64,000 nucleotides of DNA from Cycas panzhihuaensis (taxonomy: Eukaryota; Cycadophyta). Below, in pieces: positions 10,250 through 22,280 of this stretch; position 1 is the first letter of the stretch; every line of letters starts with the position of its first letter. Under the pieces are notes generated by a model that was given only the letters and a program-made list of their open reading frames with translations, had not been told where the DNA came from and made no database searches. Position numbers and translations under genes: made by a program. The stretch is from contig CM041465.1 in NCBI GenBank assembly GCA_023213395.1, positions 202,375,741 through 202,439,740 on the forward strand, given 5' to 3'.

Positions 10250-12037
10250 AGATAAAGTACCAAAAGTTGCAAGTAAAGTGTTGGAAACAACATAAAATAT
10301 TTAATTGAAAACTCCTTCTAAACCCTTCAACATAAGTCACAACAAGCAATGAATGCTAATAGTTAGCCTTGGAATGGCTAACCCCCTTATGTAAGTACCT
10401 CCACATTGCCTTTGAGCACAAGGATAGCAGGTTTAGGTAGCCTATATAACAACCAATGGTTAAGGGAACAAATGCTATAAAAGTTGGAAACGTTATAAGT
10501 GTTACAAAAGTTACGGTATGTAACATGTATAACACTTAGAGAGGGAGCTACCAAAAGAGGGATATAACACCACTAGAGGGCTGAAATACCCTACTAATAT
10601 GGGGTTTCGAGGTCGGAAACAAGGCAACAAGGGGTCGATACATCGGTTTCAAAGAATAGCCTCCTTTCAGGGGTCGTTTGGTGGCCCAAGGAAGACATAA
10701 GAAGGAGAGCAAAGGAGGAGAAGGGGAACTGCCCCTTCGGAAGCTGGTCTTGTTGGGTACAGAACCCGTTGAGTGCTTCCTTCACTCACACCTTGAGTGG
10801 CTCACCTCGCAGCCCTCTTGGAGAGACCAGAGAGACAACGGAAAGAAAATACAAATATAAAAGGAAAAACCGCAGGTAAATATCTCCTGCATAAACTAGA
10901 AAGCACTGCAAAGAAAAGATATATGGAACATATCTTAGCTTTCAAAGGAGTTTTAAGAAGATGACCTGAAGAAAAACACAAAGAGATACCTACCAGGTTA
11001 AGTTTGCAGCAGGCTTGCCTGAGAGCAGCATAGGATGAGTTTGATCTGGGTGCTTGCAGGAGAATCCCTCCAAAATCTGAAGAAGAAACCTGTTATACGC
11101 ATGTGGATGCAAGCTTTGAATTGTGTCTTCACTTGATGAAGCTCGTTGGTGAGGCTAACTCCACGAACCTGAGCTATGGAAGGCGGAGTCTAGGAGATCT
11201 CAACAGATGCAGGGCATTTCTTATAGGAGGAAGCTTGTAGTGGCGGCAAAAGAGGAGGAGAAAGAGACTTGTAGGAGATTGTTAGAGAGTTTAAGAGGAA
11301 GAAATGAGGAACTTTTTGGGCTTTATACTCAACCCTAGCCCTAATCGAGCGATTAGGGTTAGACTGGGACTCAGGCAGTGACTAATCCATGTGGCAATTT
11401 CACAAAAAATATGAAAATTGCCACGGCAGATTAAAAAAATAGAAGTAGACAGTCGCACCGCAACAAACTTCACAGTACCACAGAATTTGCCACGGTGCAG
11501 GACCAAAATGCAATAAAAAGGGAAATAAAGGTCTTAAGGGCCCTAAAAGAGGGTATCCTAGGCCGAGGAGGGGCTGGCACTTATGTCTAGGTGCCTGGGG
11601 ATAGTCCAAGTGGGAAAATGGGCTAAACTGGATAGGGCGTCGAGAGATAGGACTCCCAACAAACCTATGGATAGACACAAAATGTCAACCACTCATAGCG
11701 AAATGCTAAGGGTTGCAGTAAGGTGACAAAGGTGTGAGTGGGTCACACAAGTTGGTCAATGCTCGAGGTGATGTGGAGGTGCAACAGAGGGTTGTAAGGC
11801 GCCATAGGGGTGCATGCCTCACGGAGAAGCATGTCTTGCATGTCGTCATAGGCTAGGGACATGCATCATGATCAAGCAACAAGATGCATGGCAATCACAA
11901 ATATGGTGTACTCAATCATGCAATGAATCAAGCGATGCTCCAGTCTACCTCCTGAAATGAGTAAGAAGGGAGATGGAAACGTACCTGTGCTTACCTAAGT
12001 CGACCTATCCATACCCATTCCCGGTAGCTGGGAAACA
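9036..12037 (-). repeat. Probable 5' LTR of the Tat-like element
   Basis: It sits between the primer-site motif and a point where copia gag sequence resumes. On the minus strand it would begin TGTTTCCCAGC (right end) and end ATTCCA (left end), about 3.0 kb. The partner LTR is outside the window, so the limits cannot be confirmed by comparison. It contains an (AT)n tract (10179-10247) and a 20-base perfect inverted repeat (11339-11358). No conserved ORF was seen; the apparent Tyr-Ile ORFs are translated microsatellite. Confidence 0.45.
10179..10247. repeat. (AT)n microsatellite
   Basis: About 34 uninterrupted AT units, inside the probable LTR. Confidence 0.97.
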
Positions 12038-12049
12038 ACTTCCCCTTAT

Positions 12050-12835
12050 CATCTTAGCTAGTCTTACATTTGTCATGCTTCTTGAACCAACAATTCTTCT
12101 CTTTATAGTCCTCCTTCTTGCAATAGTTATATTTTCTAGTAAACTTCTTTTTTTTTCCTAAGATATCTCTCCTATCTTTTGTTTAGACATTACCTCTTGA
12201 ATAATATCCTTCCTTTGTGTCTTCATGACTAAGGATTGATTTGATTTTGAACTATTGAGCATTCCATGATGCTTTAACTTCCCATCCTTAGCTAGAATTA
12301 GGTTCTTTAAGGACTCAAATGATTAACCCTCCATAACTTCATCTTTTGCATAGATGGTTTGGAAGGTTCTAAATGCAACTAGTAATTTTGACATATTTAT
12401 CATAAAGAGCAGTTCATCATCTATTGAGTTTGGCTTCAATTCTTCCAACCTATTCCTTGAATTAATAATCTTATTCAAGTAGGTACTTATGTTGCTCTCA
12501 TCTTCTATCATCAAATTCAACAACTCCATCATCAAGGCAACACAGTGATTGGTATTCTTCTTCTAAAATGTCTCACACAACTTCATTTAGATTTTGTGAG
12601 GCATATAGACTAAAGCTCTCTAGTTTAGAGCCAAAGATAACTTGAGTAGTCCCATAGCTATGAACTATTTCTCTTCTACACAAACACATTCTTTTTCATC
12701 TAATGGGACTACCAATTGTGTAGATTTAGTAGTGCCCCAAAGTTGGTTCACCATTAGAACCAATTCCATAGTCACCTTCCATTCACTAAAGTTGTCCCTA
12801 TTGAAGATGACATGGGGAATCAACTTATCCATGGC
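12050..12835 (-). pseudogene. Ty1/copia gag fragment
   Basis: The minus-strand frame starts at MDKLIPHVIF (about 12830) and has the gag entry NRDNFSEWKVTMELVL, followed by several stops and a frame change. The best block is 12535-12323 (70 codons: LNLMIEDESNISTYLNKI, then NRLEELKPNSIDDELLFM), typical of the UBN2-type copia gag domain. A degenerate CCHC zinc knuckle follows at about 12140-12065, with Cys-Lys-Lys at its start and Lys-Asn-Cys-Trp at its end. It is a capsid/nucleocapsid relic, not functional. Confidence 0.75.
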
Positions 12836-13381
12836 AAAAAATAAGCAAATATAAGGACTTTAAACTAAACTTACTTAGGTAATCTTCCCTTAAATTCCTT
12901 AAACCAGTGTTCAGTTATACACAGACAATCTACTCCAAACACATAAGATTTAATGCCTTAAATGTAACAAACACTCCAAACCAAAAATATTACGTTGGTA
13001 CATGGTTCACAGGCTCAACACCCTCACTAATAGGCGGTTTAAAATACAATAACGAGCCTACAAATGGCTCATAGAAAATAATACTGAATATTGAATATAT
13101 AGAAGAGCCTCACAACATAAGTTTGAGAATTTCCAATATGTAAAATATAATTATTTTGAGATGAATCTCAAGTATTAACACATCAATATCTGATTAGAAA
13201 AAAAAATACTAATATAATGGTCCTTCGTGCAACTAAAAAATATACCATAGAGAGTTCAAAAAATAAGTTCTTTAATAGATGACACATTCACATTCACTGT
13301 TCACATATTGATGATGCTTATTTACCTCACATCCATGCCTCAAAATGTACCATTTCAATACATAATGCCACAAACATAATA

Positions 13382-13419
<38 letters not shown>

Positions 13420-14203
13420 ACACATAAAGGTTTACACCTTAATACATTTATATACCTTTTTGTGAGGATTGCAGTGTGATATATATGGTGATTACCCTTC
13501 GTAAAGTCCCTCGGTTGGCATCTCTCTACATGTGATTGTATATTGGTTGTGACGGTTGGCTATGTAACCTACATAGAGTGGCATCCTAATAGTTCATAGA
13601 AAGGCAACTATTGGTGGTTAACCCGATGGCTCCACGATGCTCCATGAGCAATAGCCACTCATTTATGTGACTTAGATGGCTCCACAATTGGTTGTGGCTC
13701 TAATAATATTTACAAAGTGGATTGGAAACTCCTTGATATATAATCCTCCTCTGTGATGTCTTTATGTACTACAACTCAACAATTCTATTATGTTAACCAT
13801 GGTAGCTCCTATGGTTTCAACTAGTGTCTCTTCTAGAGATCAGAACTCTTTATCATACAAACAGTCTGAAGACTATCCTACTACATGATACGAATCAGTC
13901 CCACTATGTTTAATCTAAGTTTTGAGCTAAGTCTTTTGAAATGATGCCTAACTACATTAGATTATAGTTAAATGAAGTCAAATCCCTTTCGCCTAAGCCC
14001 AACACATCCAATCTCTACTCAAATAGCTTATTGATAAGTGAATTTCATCTCCTTAATGACTATTTCTATACTATGACCACTCTTATTATTGTTGGAGAAG
14101 ATTAGTCCAATTAGTCCTCATCGAAGGGTTATGCCAGCATTATCTGGCAACCTGTGACCTTATCACTCTACCCAACATGAACTTTCATTGTCTATGATCA
14201 TTT
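12836..14203 (-). other. Leader of the truncated copia element
   Basis: This is the stretch between the primer-binding site and gag on the minus strand, 1.4 kb, with no coding signal. It includes the (CA)n tract at 13383-13425. Confidence 0.45.
13383..13425. repeat. (CA)n microsatellite
   Basis: A CA dinucleotide run with one T interruption near 13415. Confidence 0.95.
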
Positions 14204-14215
14204 GCTCTGATACCA
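14204..14215 (-). other. Primer-binding site, initiator Met tRNA type
   Basis: The minus strand reads TGGTATCAGAGC, the standard tRNA-iMet-complementary site of plant copia elements, adjacent to the LTR at 14216. Confidence 0.85.
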
Positions 14216-14543
14216 TATTAGAAAGAAGAATAAAATAATTAAACCATATCATTTATATACACAACAAGCACATGCATAAGATAGCAAGTACACAATACAC
14301 TAGATATATGCGTGGAAAAACCTTTCGGTAAAAAGTGCACCACCAAAAGCTCAATTGATTACATTGACATAAATTGAATTAATTTATAATGGACTATAGA
14401 TCTCTTTATATAGATCCTCAAGATGTACATTTGTAAATAATACATCGGCCTATGTCAGCCTCAAAATTATGACATCCACAATATTCTCCACATTATTTAC
14501 ATCTCCACACATTTAACATTAACTGTTAAATGGCCACACTAAC
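14216..14543 (-). repeat. 5' LTR of truncated copia, 328 bp
   Basis: Plus strand starts TATTAG (TG ancestrally, one change) next to the primer site and ends ACTAACA; minus strand begins TGTTAGTGTGG. The flank after 14543 is CTTGG, but the matching TSD is out of the window. Confidence 0.7.
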
Positions 14544-16728
14544 ACTTGGCTCCTAAAATACCACGTGATTGGGGGCTAGCTAGTAGGTGGCTTCACTCTA
14601 GACTTCAAATAAAACCCAATTGAGTATAATGTTCCCTAATCTTTAGAAAACTAAAAATATTTTTTATCTAAAGCTTATTTAAGAATATTCTCTATGGAAT
14701 ATTTATCAAAATAGCATGGTTGATATTGGCACTCTTTACAAAATCTAAATTTTCTCATAAGTAAGGATGTTTTTTCTACCAATAACCTTGCCGCTACATT
14801 ATCAGGCTATCAAGGATTAAAATGACAAATCATTATTATAGGTTTAATCACACCAATAATGATTAGGCATGCAAAAATACCTGTCTCCCTCCTTCATCTT
14901 TGTTTAGCCTCTTGTGAGTAATTTTCCACCTTTGGAATCAATTTCTCACCTATCCTAAGTCATGATCTCTTACATGCTAGTTGTTTAGCCCTACAATTCA
15001 TCTGTGCTTTCAATATATTAATGTAAGCTATGTTGAATGACTTTTATCTTATTTGGATGATTAGTTTCACCTCCATCATCCTTCCTCTACGTCGTATGGT
15101 CTCTATTTTATCTGCAATTATGTTTATGACCCTCTATGATGGTTTTTACAGCCTACATGAGTATTCATTCAATTTTGTTTAGCTCTTAATGTGGACATTT
15201 TCCTTTGTGTTGATTCATTTAGTTTATTTTCATCCAAATCAGTTGGGCAATTTTTCCCTTTATGGTTTCTTTGATCAAGGCTAGGTATACTCTGTCTATG
15301 ACTTGTGAACCTGTATGTATCATCTATTACAATTGGATTGATTGTTATATGCCATTTTTATTTGTCATAAGTCATCCAAAAATATACAGGTCATGTGAAC
15401 ATTGATTTTATTAAATTTTTTCTTTTTTTATAAAGTTCAAAAACTTTATATTATGTATTTTTTAATATACTTTAAGGATATGCCTAATTTAATCAACGTC
15501 ATGATCAAGGATTTTAAAAAGAATATTTTAATACCCTTTTTTTATCACTTTTCAACACACCACTTAGTTGCACACAACTTAAGTTGTTAGTAGAGTTCAC
15601 TTTGATTCAACCTTCAATGGGGGTTTTCATTTTATAGTGATTTAATACCTTCTTTAACTAGTTAGTAAGAGATCCAATATCACTTCTATAATAATCCTTT
15701 CAATAGTTTATTTATTGCATTTCAATAGAGTTGTTTCAATAATATTTATTTAGTAGTGATTTTTCTTTATTAATTTTCAACAACTCAATATCTTAGTAAC
15801 TATCAATATCGTTTCTTACATATTATTTTTCTTCACTACTCAATGCTAACTTTAATAGAGGTTTATGAAGGTGTTTGTTTGTTTGTATGTACAAGATCAA
15901 TAGGTTTACTTAATACTTGTAAAAATATTTGCATGTAAGTCTTACTATCTGCATGTCATTATCTTAGTAGCAGTCATCTTTCTACCTATTTGCATGTCAC
16001 TTATTCAGCCTACACATGACTGAATTAGCTTGTATGTTAATCTTTAACCCTACATGTTACTATCAAATATAACATGTAAAAAGCTCAATAAGTTGAGCAA
16101 AGTTCTTACTACATATTAGTGATTTACATAATACATACAAGTCAATAAAAAGCTTCATTCATGTCATATATTTGTAGAGTTCATAGTGCAAAAAAAAACA
16201 AAAAAAAAAAACTTAGAGGTATGAATAGGTATTTATAACTTGTTAAATATTATACCATTAAATTTGATGAATAAGAATCTATAGCTTATTAATAGATACT
16301 CCCCCTTGAAGATAATACTAGTTATATTTGTTTCACAACACTCAAATGACTGTATTTAAAAATAATCATTATAAGGTTATGGATCTGCATGAACATTTGT
16401 AGCCTGTCTTAATAAACATCTTGTAATATGTATGTACAACTTGATAAAAAAATGAAATTAGTCAACTTTATAAAACAACAATACAACATGTTACAATATC
16501 TAAAAATCTAACGTTGATACCATGCAAATTGTTATAAAATTATTTGTAATAGGAATAAAGATCTAGCTTAATAGGATTGACTATTAAATAATATAAAATT
16601 TTTATTAATGATAAAATCTCAAAGTCAAGTTATTTCTCATTAATTTCAATAATGCACTGTATGTACATAAATATGATTCTTATATAGAATCTAATTCCTA
16701 ACTAATGGACACATGTGATATCAGAGTT
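14544..16728. other. AT-rich intergenic stretch
   Basis: About 2.2 kb with no gene or retroelement domain that I can support. It includes a near-pure A tract at about 16191-16211. It is the left flank of the outer copia insertion and probably older decayed repeat sequence. Confidence 0.5.
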
Positions 16729-16733
16729 ATAAC

Positions 16734-17046
16734 TAAAATAGGTTAATGTATCAAGGTCATTTGTGTAGATTAATTAAGTGAGCTTAGAATATATTATTAA
16801 CATTAGTTTTTTAGTGAAATATGTTTTATGTGTATTTAGATATAATTTTGAGTCCATGTCATTAGGGGAGAAAATCCTAAGCCTAATGCTTACCCTCAAT
16901 AATAAAAGGCGAAATCTCAAGGAGGGAGTCATTATTCATTCTCAACTCCAAACTTTGCTCCCGTATCTTGTTTTCATCTCTTTTTCATTCTCCATTATCA
17001 TTGTATGCATGTAAGTGATTTATTCCCTAGATCTATCATTCTTTCA
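16734..17046 (+). repeat. Left LTR of outer copia, 313 bp
   Basis: It begins TAAAATAGG (TGAAAGAGG in the right copy) and ends TCTTTCA. Along its length it aligns by eye with 43833-44145, at the same length. Confidence 0.92.
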
Positions 17047-17048
17047 TG

Positions 17049-17059
17049 TGGTATCCGAG
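17049..17059 (+). other. Primer-binding site of outer copia
   Basis: TGGTATCCGAG, one change from the tRNA-iMet site TGGTATCAGAG, two bases after the LTR. Confidence 0.8.
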
Positions 17060-18373
17060 TTAGAAGGGGATCTATTCACTCAATACCACTTGCATGGACT
17101 CATTTTATCTCTTCTTCACCTTTAATACGAAGTATTGAGATGGTACTCATTATTTTCAAAATTTTAAGAGTTTTTTTTTATCATGCAAAACTTGTATTTA
17201 ATTTATAATATATTTCAATATCCTCTATTTATTTACAGGTGCATTGAGGATCAAAGTTGTTAGCTAGAAGAAGGTTTCTTAGCTTTAGGTTTCTAGGAAA
17301 AATTAGCTTTGTATTAATTTTTGTAGCTAATTTTAAATTTTACTAAGGAAAATTTTATTAATTTTTCATCATAAATTAATTATTAGTTTAAAATATACGT
17401 TATAAAGTTGTAGGGAAAATTTTTAGCTAATTGTAGGTGGTAGAAATAAGCCTAAACCGTTCAGAAAAAGGTTGTTTAGCCCTACAAGAGGTGAAAAGTA
17501 AAAGTTATCTATTTTGGCTAAAAATTTGCAATAAGGGATGCCCAAGAAAAATAAACATTTTTATCTTCTACACCATCTCCAAATTCTATCTCGATCGGCC
17601 TCAAAAAGTAGAAGTTTGCTTAGCCTTAATCTGACTGTTTTTTGATAAATTTTCTCAAATTTTTTAATGCATGTTAAAATTTCTTAAGGAATTTGGTAGA
17701 TCTAGCCTCAATGAATCCAAAAAATTAAGTTTTATCAAATTTAATACACTAGAAAGAATAATTTCTTCAAATTTTAGATTTCTATCAAAAAAAGTCTCAT
17801 AGGAGTTTTACGAATTTCAAGCTATTTCTACTCATTTTTAGAAGTTTTTTCAGAAGACTTTTTGAGTCACCATAGCGAAATTTATCATCTTGGATGGTGA
17901 AGTTTTGAGCCAAAATATTTTGTTCATTTTATATGGTTGCATAACCATATAGAAGTTTCTGACAGAAGATTTAGATTTCTCTCACTTTTTCTAGTACTTC
18001 TTTCTTAGTCAAAATTTAAGTTTAGAAGTAAATTTTTTAGTTTTTAGCTTTTTCCCTTTTCTTAACAAAAAAAGAAAGAGCTTTTCAATAGCAAAAGCAA
18101 AACAAAAACTCATTGTAATAGTAAAACATAGGATCATAGCAAAATCTAGTGTTTATACTTAACATCTTTGTATATTTGTTTATGTTCATGCACATTGATA
18201 GACAAAAGTATAAAAGTAAGCATCAACATATTGGCAATTCATTTTAGTAACATAAATGTAGACATATTTTCATATTCCCTAAAATGAACCCATTACGTTT
18301 GATTTATACTGCCAGTTCTTGACTTATGTGCACACTCACCTTGGTTGAAATAGACTAAAGTTGGTTGAAGTTT
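17060..18373 (+). other. Leader of outer copia, left part
   Basis: AT-rich sequence between the primer site and the gypsy insertion point, with no coding domain recognised. It resumes at 38212-38800 after the nested element. Confidence 0.6.
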
Positions 18374-18378
18374 GAGCC

Positions 18379-18885
18379 TGTAGCAATTCCTTTACCTGAT
18401 TGGACAAAAAATAGAATAAAATAGGGTGAATTCATGGAAAATAGAACAAAGTAGAGAAATATCCAAAAATACTAAAACCAAATAGAGCGAATTCACAGAT
18501 TGTTAATACCTTTTGATCCAAAAATTATATCTCTAAATATAAATCAAATACAAAATACGATACTAATATATATGAAATACAAATAGAGTTCCAACAAAGT
18601 ACCTGTACTACCTACAATAATCACAAAACCCTTTAAGGTATGTATCCTCCCAAAATTTGTAGCCCTAAGGCCAAAAATCTATACTTGCCTTAAGGTCGAA
18701 AATAAAGAGGAAAAAGCTTCACAATTGGATGGTTTGGAATGATCTCAAAGTCCCTAGATATAGGCATACAAATTAGGATATAATGAAGTCGATCAGAGCA
18801 GGGAGGAATGTACCCAATATCACCATAAGAAGTTGGCCACAACTAGTACATAAAAGTTAGCCAGATTCTGAAATAGGTCGCTTCA
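18379..18885 (-). repeat. 3' LTR of chromovirus, 507 bp
   Basis: Plus strand runs from TGTAGCAATTCC to GCTTCA. It aligns by eye with 37700-38206. Confidence 0.92.
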
Positions 18886-18888
18886 AGT

Positions 18889-18904
18889 GCCCCCCCCCCC
18901 GCCC
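18889..18904 (-). other. Polypurine tract of chromovirus
   Basis: On the minus strand it is a G run with one C interruption, directly upstream of the 3' LTR, as needed to prime plus-strand DNA synthesis. Confidence 0.75.
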
Positions 18905-18939
18905 TTGAAATTGTATTTTACCCTCAAAGCACTGGCAGG

Positions 18940-19987
18940 TTCAAAATTTGCCTTAACCATTCGTTGTTTTCCTAAGTGGAGTCTTTAATATCCAAATTCT
19001 TCCATTTAATGAAGTGCTCTTTAATTTGTTTGGACCTGAGAGATCGAGTGCGGGATTATAAGATTCCTGTAGGATCCAGCATCATCTTTCCTTCATCATC
19101 GAGCTCTGGTATGTTGGATTGAGGAACAATCTTTTCCCTAATTTTCTTCTTTAGATAGGATAATGGAAAACGTTGTGAATCTTTGTGTTTTCTAGGAGTT
19201 TTAATTAGTAGGCAACTTCACCTATTTTGGAAGTGATTTTGTAAGGACCAAAGTACCTAGGTTCTAGCTTTTAATTACTTCTTTTCTATAAGGACATCTA
19301 TTTGTACAGTTGAAGGCATAAGAAGACCCAGTCTCCCACTTTGAATTATCATTCATAATGCTTTAGATCGGCCTGCTGTTTCATTATGTTTTATATAATT
19401 GTTAGGTTATCCTTCAATTTATTGAGTGTTTCCTCAATTTGCTTTCGATGTTCTTCTACTGCATAGACCTGTGAAGGTCTATTCTAGGTTACTAATTATG
19501 GTGGCATATAGCCATACAAAGCCTAGAAAGGTATCATTTTTGTTGAAGAATGATATGTGGTGTTGTACCATCATTCTACTAAATGTAACCATTGATGCCA
19601 TTATTTTTGTTTATCTGAGCAGAAGTTCTTCAAGTATCCTTCTAAGCGTTTGTTGATAATATCTGTTTACCTGTCCATTTGAGGGTGGTATGCTATGCTC
19701 ATCTTGAGTTTTCTACCTACAATTTTGAATAAATCTTGCCAAATTTTACTAGTAAATTTTGGGTCATGGTCACTTACTATTGCTTTAGGGAAACTATGTA
19801 ATCTATATATCTCTTTCATGTATAGTTCTACCACATCATTGGCCTTAGCTATCGATTTCAATCCTTTAAAGTGGCCATATTTGGTGAGGTGATCTACTAT
19901 GACTAGGATTGCATCCTATCCTTTAGAGCAGGGCAATCTAGTTATAAAATCCATCAATATTTTGTCCCATTTTTGTTTTGGTATTAG
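18940..19987 (-). pseudogene. Chromovirus integrase C-terminal half and chromodomain
   Basis: This continues the integrase broken by the copia array. The first block near 19980-19900 is a KQKWDKILMDFI-type entry to the catalytic core. The core at 19861-19667 (64 codons) has FPKAIVSDHDPKFTSKIW and AYHPQMDR, with the second catalytic Asp present. The block near 19570 is NTTYHSSTKMIPF. Near 19240 a YFGPYKI block precedes the chromodomain remnant, whose best match is FIKWKNLDIKDS at about 19000-18960, followed after a stop by ENNEW. In the family the chromodomain directs insertion to marked chromatin. Stops and frame changes make it inactive. Confidence 0.8.
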
Positions 19988-20624
19988 TGTTGAGAATAGA
20001 AGGTCCAACCCTCTAAAAGCCACCAAGATCTATTACTTTCTTACAACTAGTTACAGAAATGAAACATACAAATTACATGCAAGTTCTTAAAACCAGAGAT
20101 TATACAAAGAATAAGACAATGAAAGCCAAACATCACATGTGCACCGATATAACGTGGTAAAACCGTAGCAAAGGTGCTAGGGAAACATTCACACGTGAAA
20201 GGTAGCGATCTTTATCACGCAGAATGGAGAAAATAGTGCATCACAGATACAGAGTGCTCTCTGGAACAACAATCAGCCGCCGCCCTCTTCACAGTACATT
20301 GCATAACATTATAACATAATAAGAAAAGCCCTAAAACGAGCTACATGAGAGGACATCCAAGACCTAAAATCTCAACCATAGAATCTAAGGTATTTTCAAT
20401 GTACGACCCTGATTCGCTTTTCACTTTAATAAGGTTTACATGGTCAATTTTTCGGTTCGGGGGCTATCGCCCGAACCCTTCCTAGGGGCTGCCCACACCT
20501 CAAGATCCCCAGCCAAGGGGGGCTCCCGCCCTCCTTAGAACCCCCCGAGAAAGATTAGGGGGGGAAACCGCACCGAAAACAGGCCATAATTTTAGGCCTA
20601 TAATTGTTGTCACAATACCCAACA
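19988..20624 (-). repeat. Array LTR A, 637 bp
   Basis: Plus strand runs TGTTGAGAATAG...CCCAACA. It is flanked on the left by TSD ATTAG, and the polypurine tract (minus strand AAGGTGGAGAT, 20625-20635) abuts its right end. Confidence 0.95.
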
Positions 20625-20635
20625 ATCTCCACCTT

Positions 20636-22280
20636 GACAACAATTACCCGCTACCTTTCTTGGATCCTTCATCATCTTTCTTGCAAGCCAAGAGAAGTCA
20701 AACACCATTTGAACTTCTCTAATGGTACTGGTTTAGGAAATATATAAGCACAATTCTGATTGGTGTGAATCTTCTCAAGTGCCACTCCACTTGCTTCCAC
20801 AACCTATCTAACAAAATGGTACTTTAGAGCAATATACTTTGTTCTACTGTGATAAGTTGGATTCTTGACTAGGTAAATAGCACTTTGATTGCCACAAAAT
20901 ACCTTTACATTTTCTTGTCTCCTTCCAAGCTCAACCAATAGACCTCAGAACAGACATTACTTGTTTACATGCATGTGTCAAAAGAACATATTCAAATTGT
21001 GTGGTTGATAAGCAGGTAATTGTGCTCTGCAATTTCGACATCCAACTAACTGGACCATTTGCAAGAGTAAAATCATAACTTGAAGTAGACCTTCTTTTGT
21101 CTAAATCTCTTGTAAAATCTGAATCGACATATCCACACACCTGATTTCCTGTACCTCCAAAGGTGATGCAGTAATCACTAGTGCCTCTTAAATACCGAAG
21201 CACCCATTTCATCGCAATTTCAATGCTCTGTCCCCGGTTTTTCCATAAACCTGCTAACTACACCAACTACATGTAAAATATCAGGTCTTGTACATACCAT
21301 GGCATACATTAAACTTCCTACTGCACTGGCATAAGGCACATGAGACATATAAGCCTTTTATTCTTCACTACTAGGACTCATATTAGATGAAAGCTTGAAG
21401 TGGGAAGGCAAAGGGATACTCACTGGTTTCACATTTGCCATCCCAAACCTGGTTAGCACCTTCTCAACATATTTCTGCTGTGATAACCATAGCTTACCAC
21501 TTTTCCTATCTCTGTGTATCTCCTTGCCTAAGATTTGTTTCGTAGCTCCTAGATCCTTCATATCAAAAGTCCTAGCCAATTGAGCCTTTAGCTTATTGAT
21601 TTCTACCATGCTCTTGCTTGCAACCAGCATGTCATCAACATATAACACCAAGATAATGAATAAGCCATTGTCCATAAATTTGAAGTAAACATAACGATCA
21701 TACTCACTTCTTTTAAAATTTTGGCTCTCCATGAAGGCATCAAACTTCTTGTACCATTGCTTGGGTGATTGCTTCAGGCCATATAATGATTTCCTGAGCC
21801 TGCAAACAAGTCTTCTCCTGCCATCTTGTACAAACCCCTCTGGTTGATCCATGTAGATCTCCCCATCTAAATCTCCATGTAGAAAAGCTGTTTTTACATC
21901 TAACTGCTCCAACTCCAAATTGAGAGAAGTTACCAATGCTAACAGCACTCGAATTGAAACAAGTTTAACAACTGGTGAAAAGATCTCATGAAAGTCAATA
22001 CCTGCTTTCTGTGCAAAGCCTTTTGCCACCAATCGTGCCCTCTATTTATCAACCCTTCCATCAATATATGTTTTCTTTTTGAAAACCCACCTGCAACCAA
22101 CAGTCTTCCTACCATGTGGAAGTTCTACCAAGTCCCATGAATGATTTTTCTTCAAGGCATCAATCTCTTCCTACATAGCCCTTATCCACTTCTCTCCATG
22201 GATATCATCTACTGCTTCCTGATAACATGTGGGCTCACCATCATTAGAAACTAAAGCAATAGAAATAGAAGGGTTGTACC
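20636..22280 (-). pseudogene. Array copy 1: copia RT-RNase H
   Basis: The RT copies element RNA. The main fragment at 22032-21358 (224 codons) starts MVAKGFAQKAGIDFHE, contains AFLHGDLDGEIYM, then SLYGLKQSPKQW, and keeps the YVDD catalytic motif. RNase H at 21212-20931 carries KWVLRYLRGT, then GYVDSDF with its catalytic Asp, followed by VSWMSKLQSTI. A frame change separates RT from RNase H at about 21230-21357, and an in-frame stop lies near 22044 upstream of the RT fragment. The 3' end near 20640-20930 is frame-shifted. Confidence 0.88.

Larger units (their letters stand above)
1..12037 (-). mobile_element. Tat-like Ty3/gypsy LTR retrotransposon, 3' LTR outside window
   Basis: On the minus strand, read right to left, the order is probable 5' LTR (9036-12037), primer-site motif, gag (about 8870-7041), protease (6488-5748), linker ORF (5717-4824), RT and RNase H (about 4850-3540), and integrase (about 3460-2129). 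Protease-RT-RNaseH-integrase order is the Ty3/gypsy order. The integrase C-terminus ends with a stop at 2129-2131, and sequence between pol and the window edge carries an opposite-strand reading frame. Such an antisense ORF is described for Tat-lineage elements. I did not see the second RNase H usual in Tat elements, since the gap between RNase H and the zinc finger is too short, so lineage assignment is tentative. Left end and TSD are not in the window. Right end is inferred from a TG...CA pair. Confidence 0.8.
12040..14543 (-). mobile_element. 5' part of a Ty1/copia element, cut by the Tat-like element
   Basis: On the minus strand the order is LTR (14543-14216), tRNA-iMet primer site (14215-14204), leader, and broken gag ending in a zinc knuckle near 12065. 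The copia sequence stops abruptly at about 12040, where the inferred Tat-like LTR starts. The most economical reading is that the Tat-like element inserted into this copia and the rest lies beyond the left window edge. This is an inference, since the other half is not visible. Confidence 0.65.

Noticed and set aside
10029-10349. ORFs encoding Tyr-Ile repeats on both strands
   Set aside because: Translation of the (AT)n microsatellite, not a gene.
18890-18904. C-rich run as a sequencing artefact or G-quadruplex element
   Set aside because: It sits exactly where the chromovirus polypurine tract is expected, so that explanation is enough.
21395-21583. Plus-strand ORF recurring at 26048 and 30710
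   Set aside because: Reverse-strand shadow of the copia RT; it recurs only because the RT is repeated.
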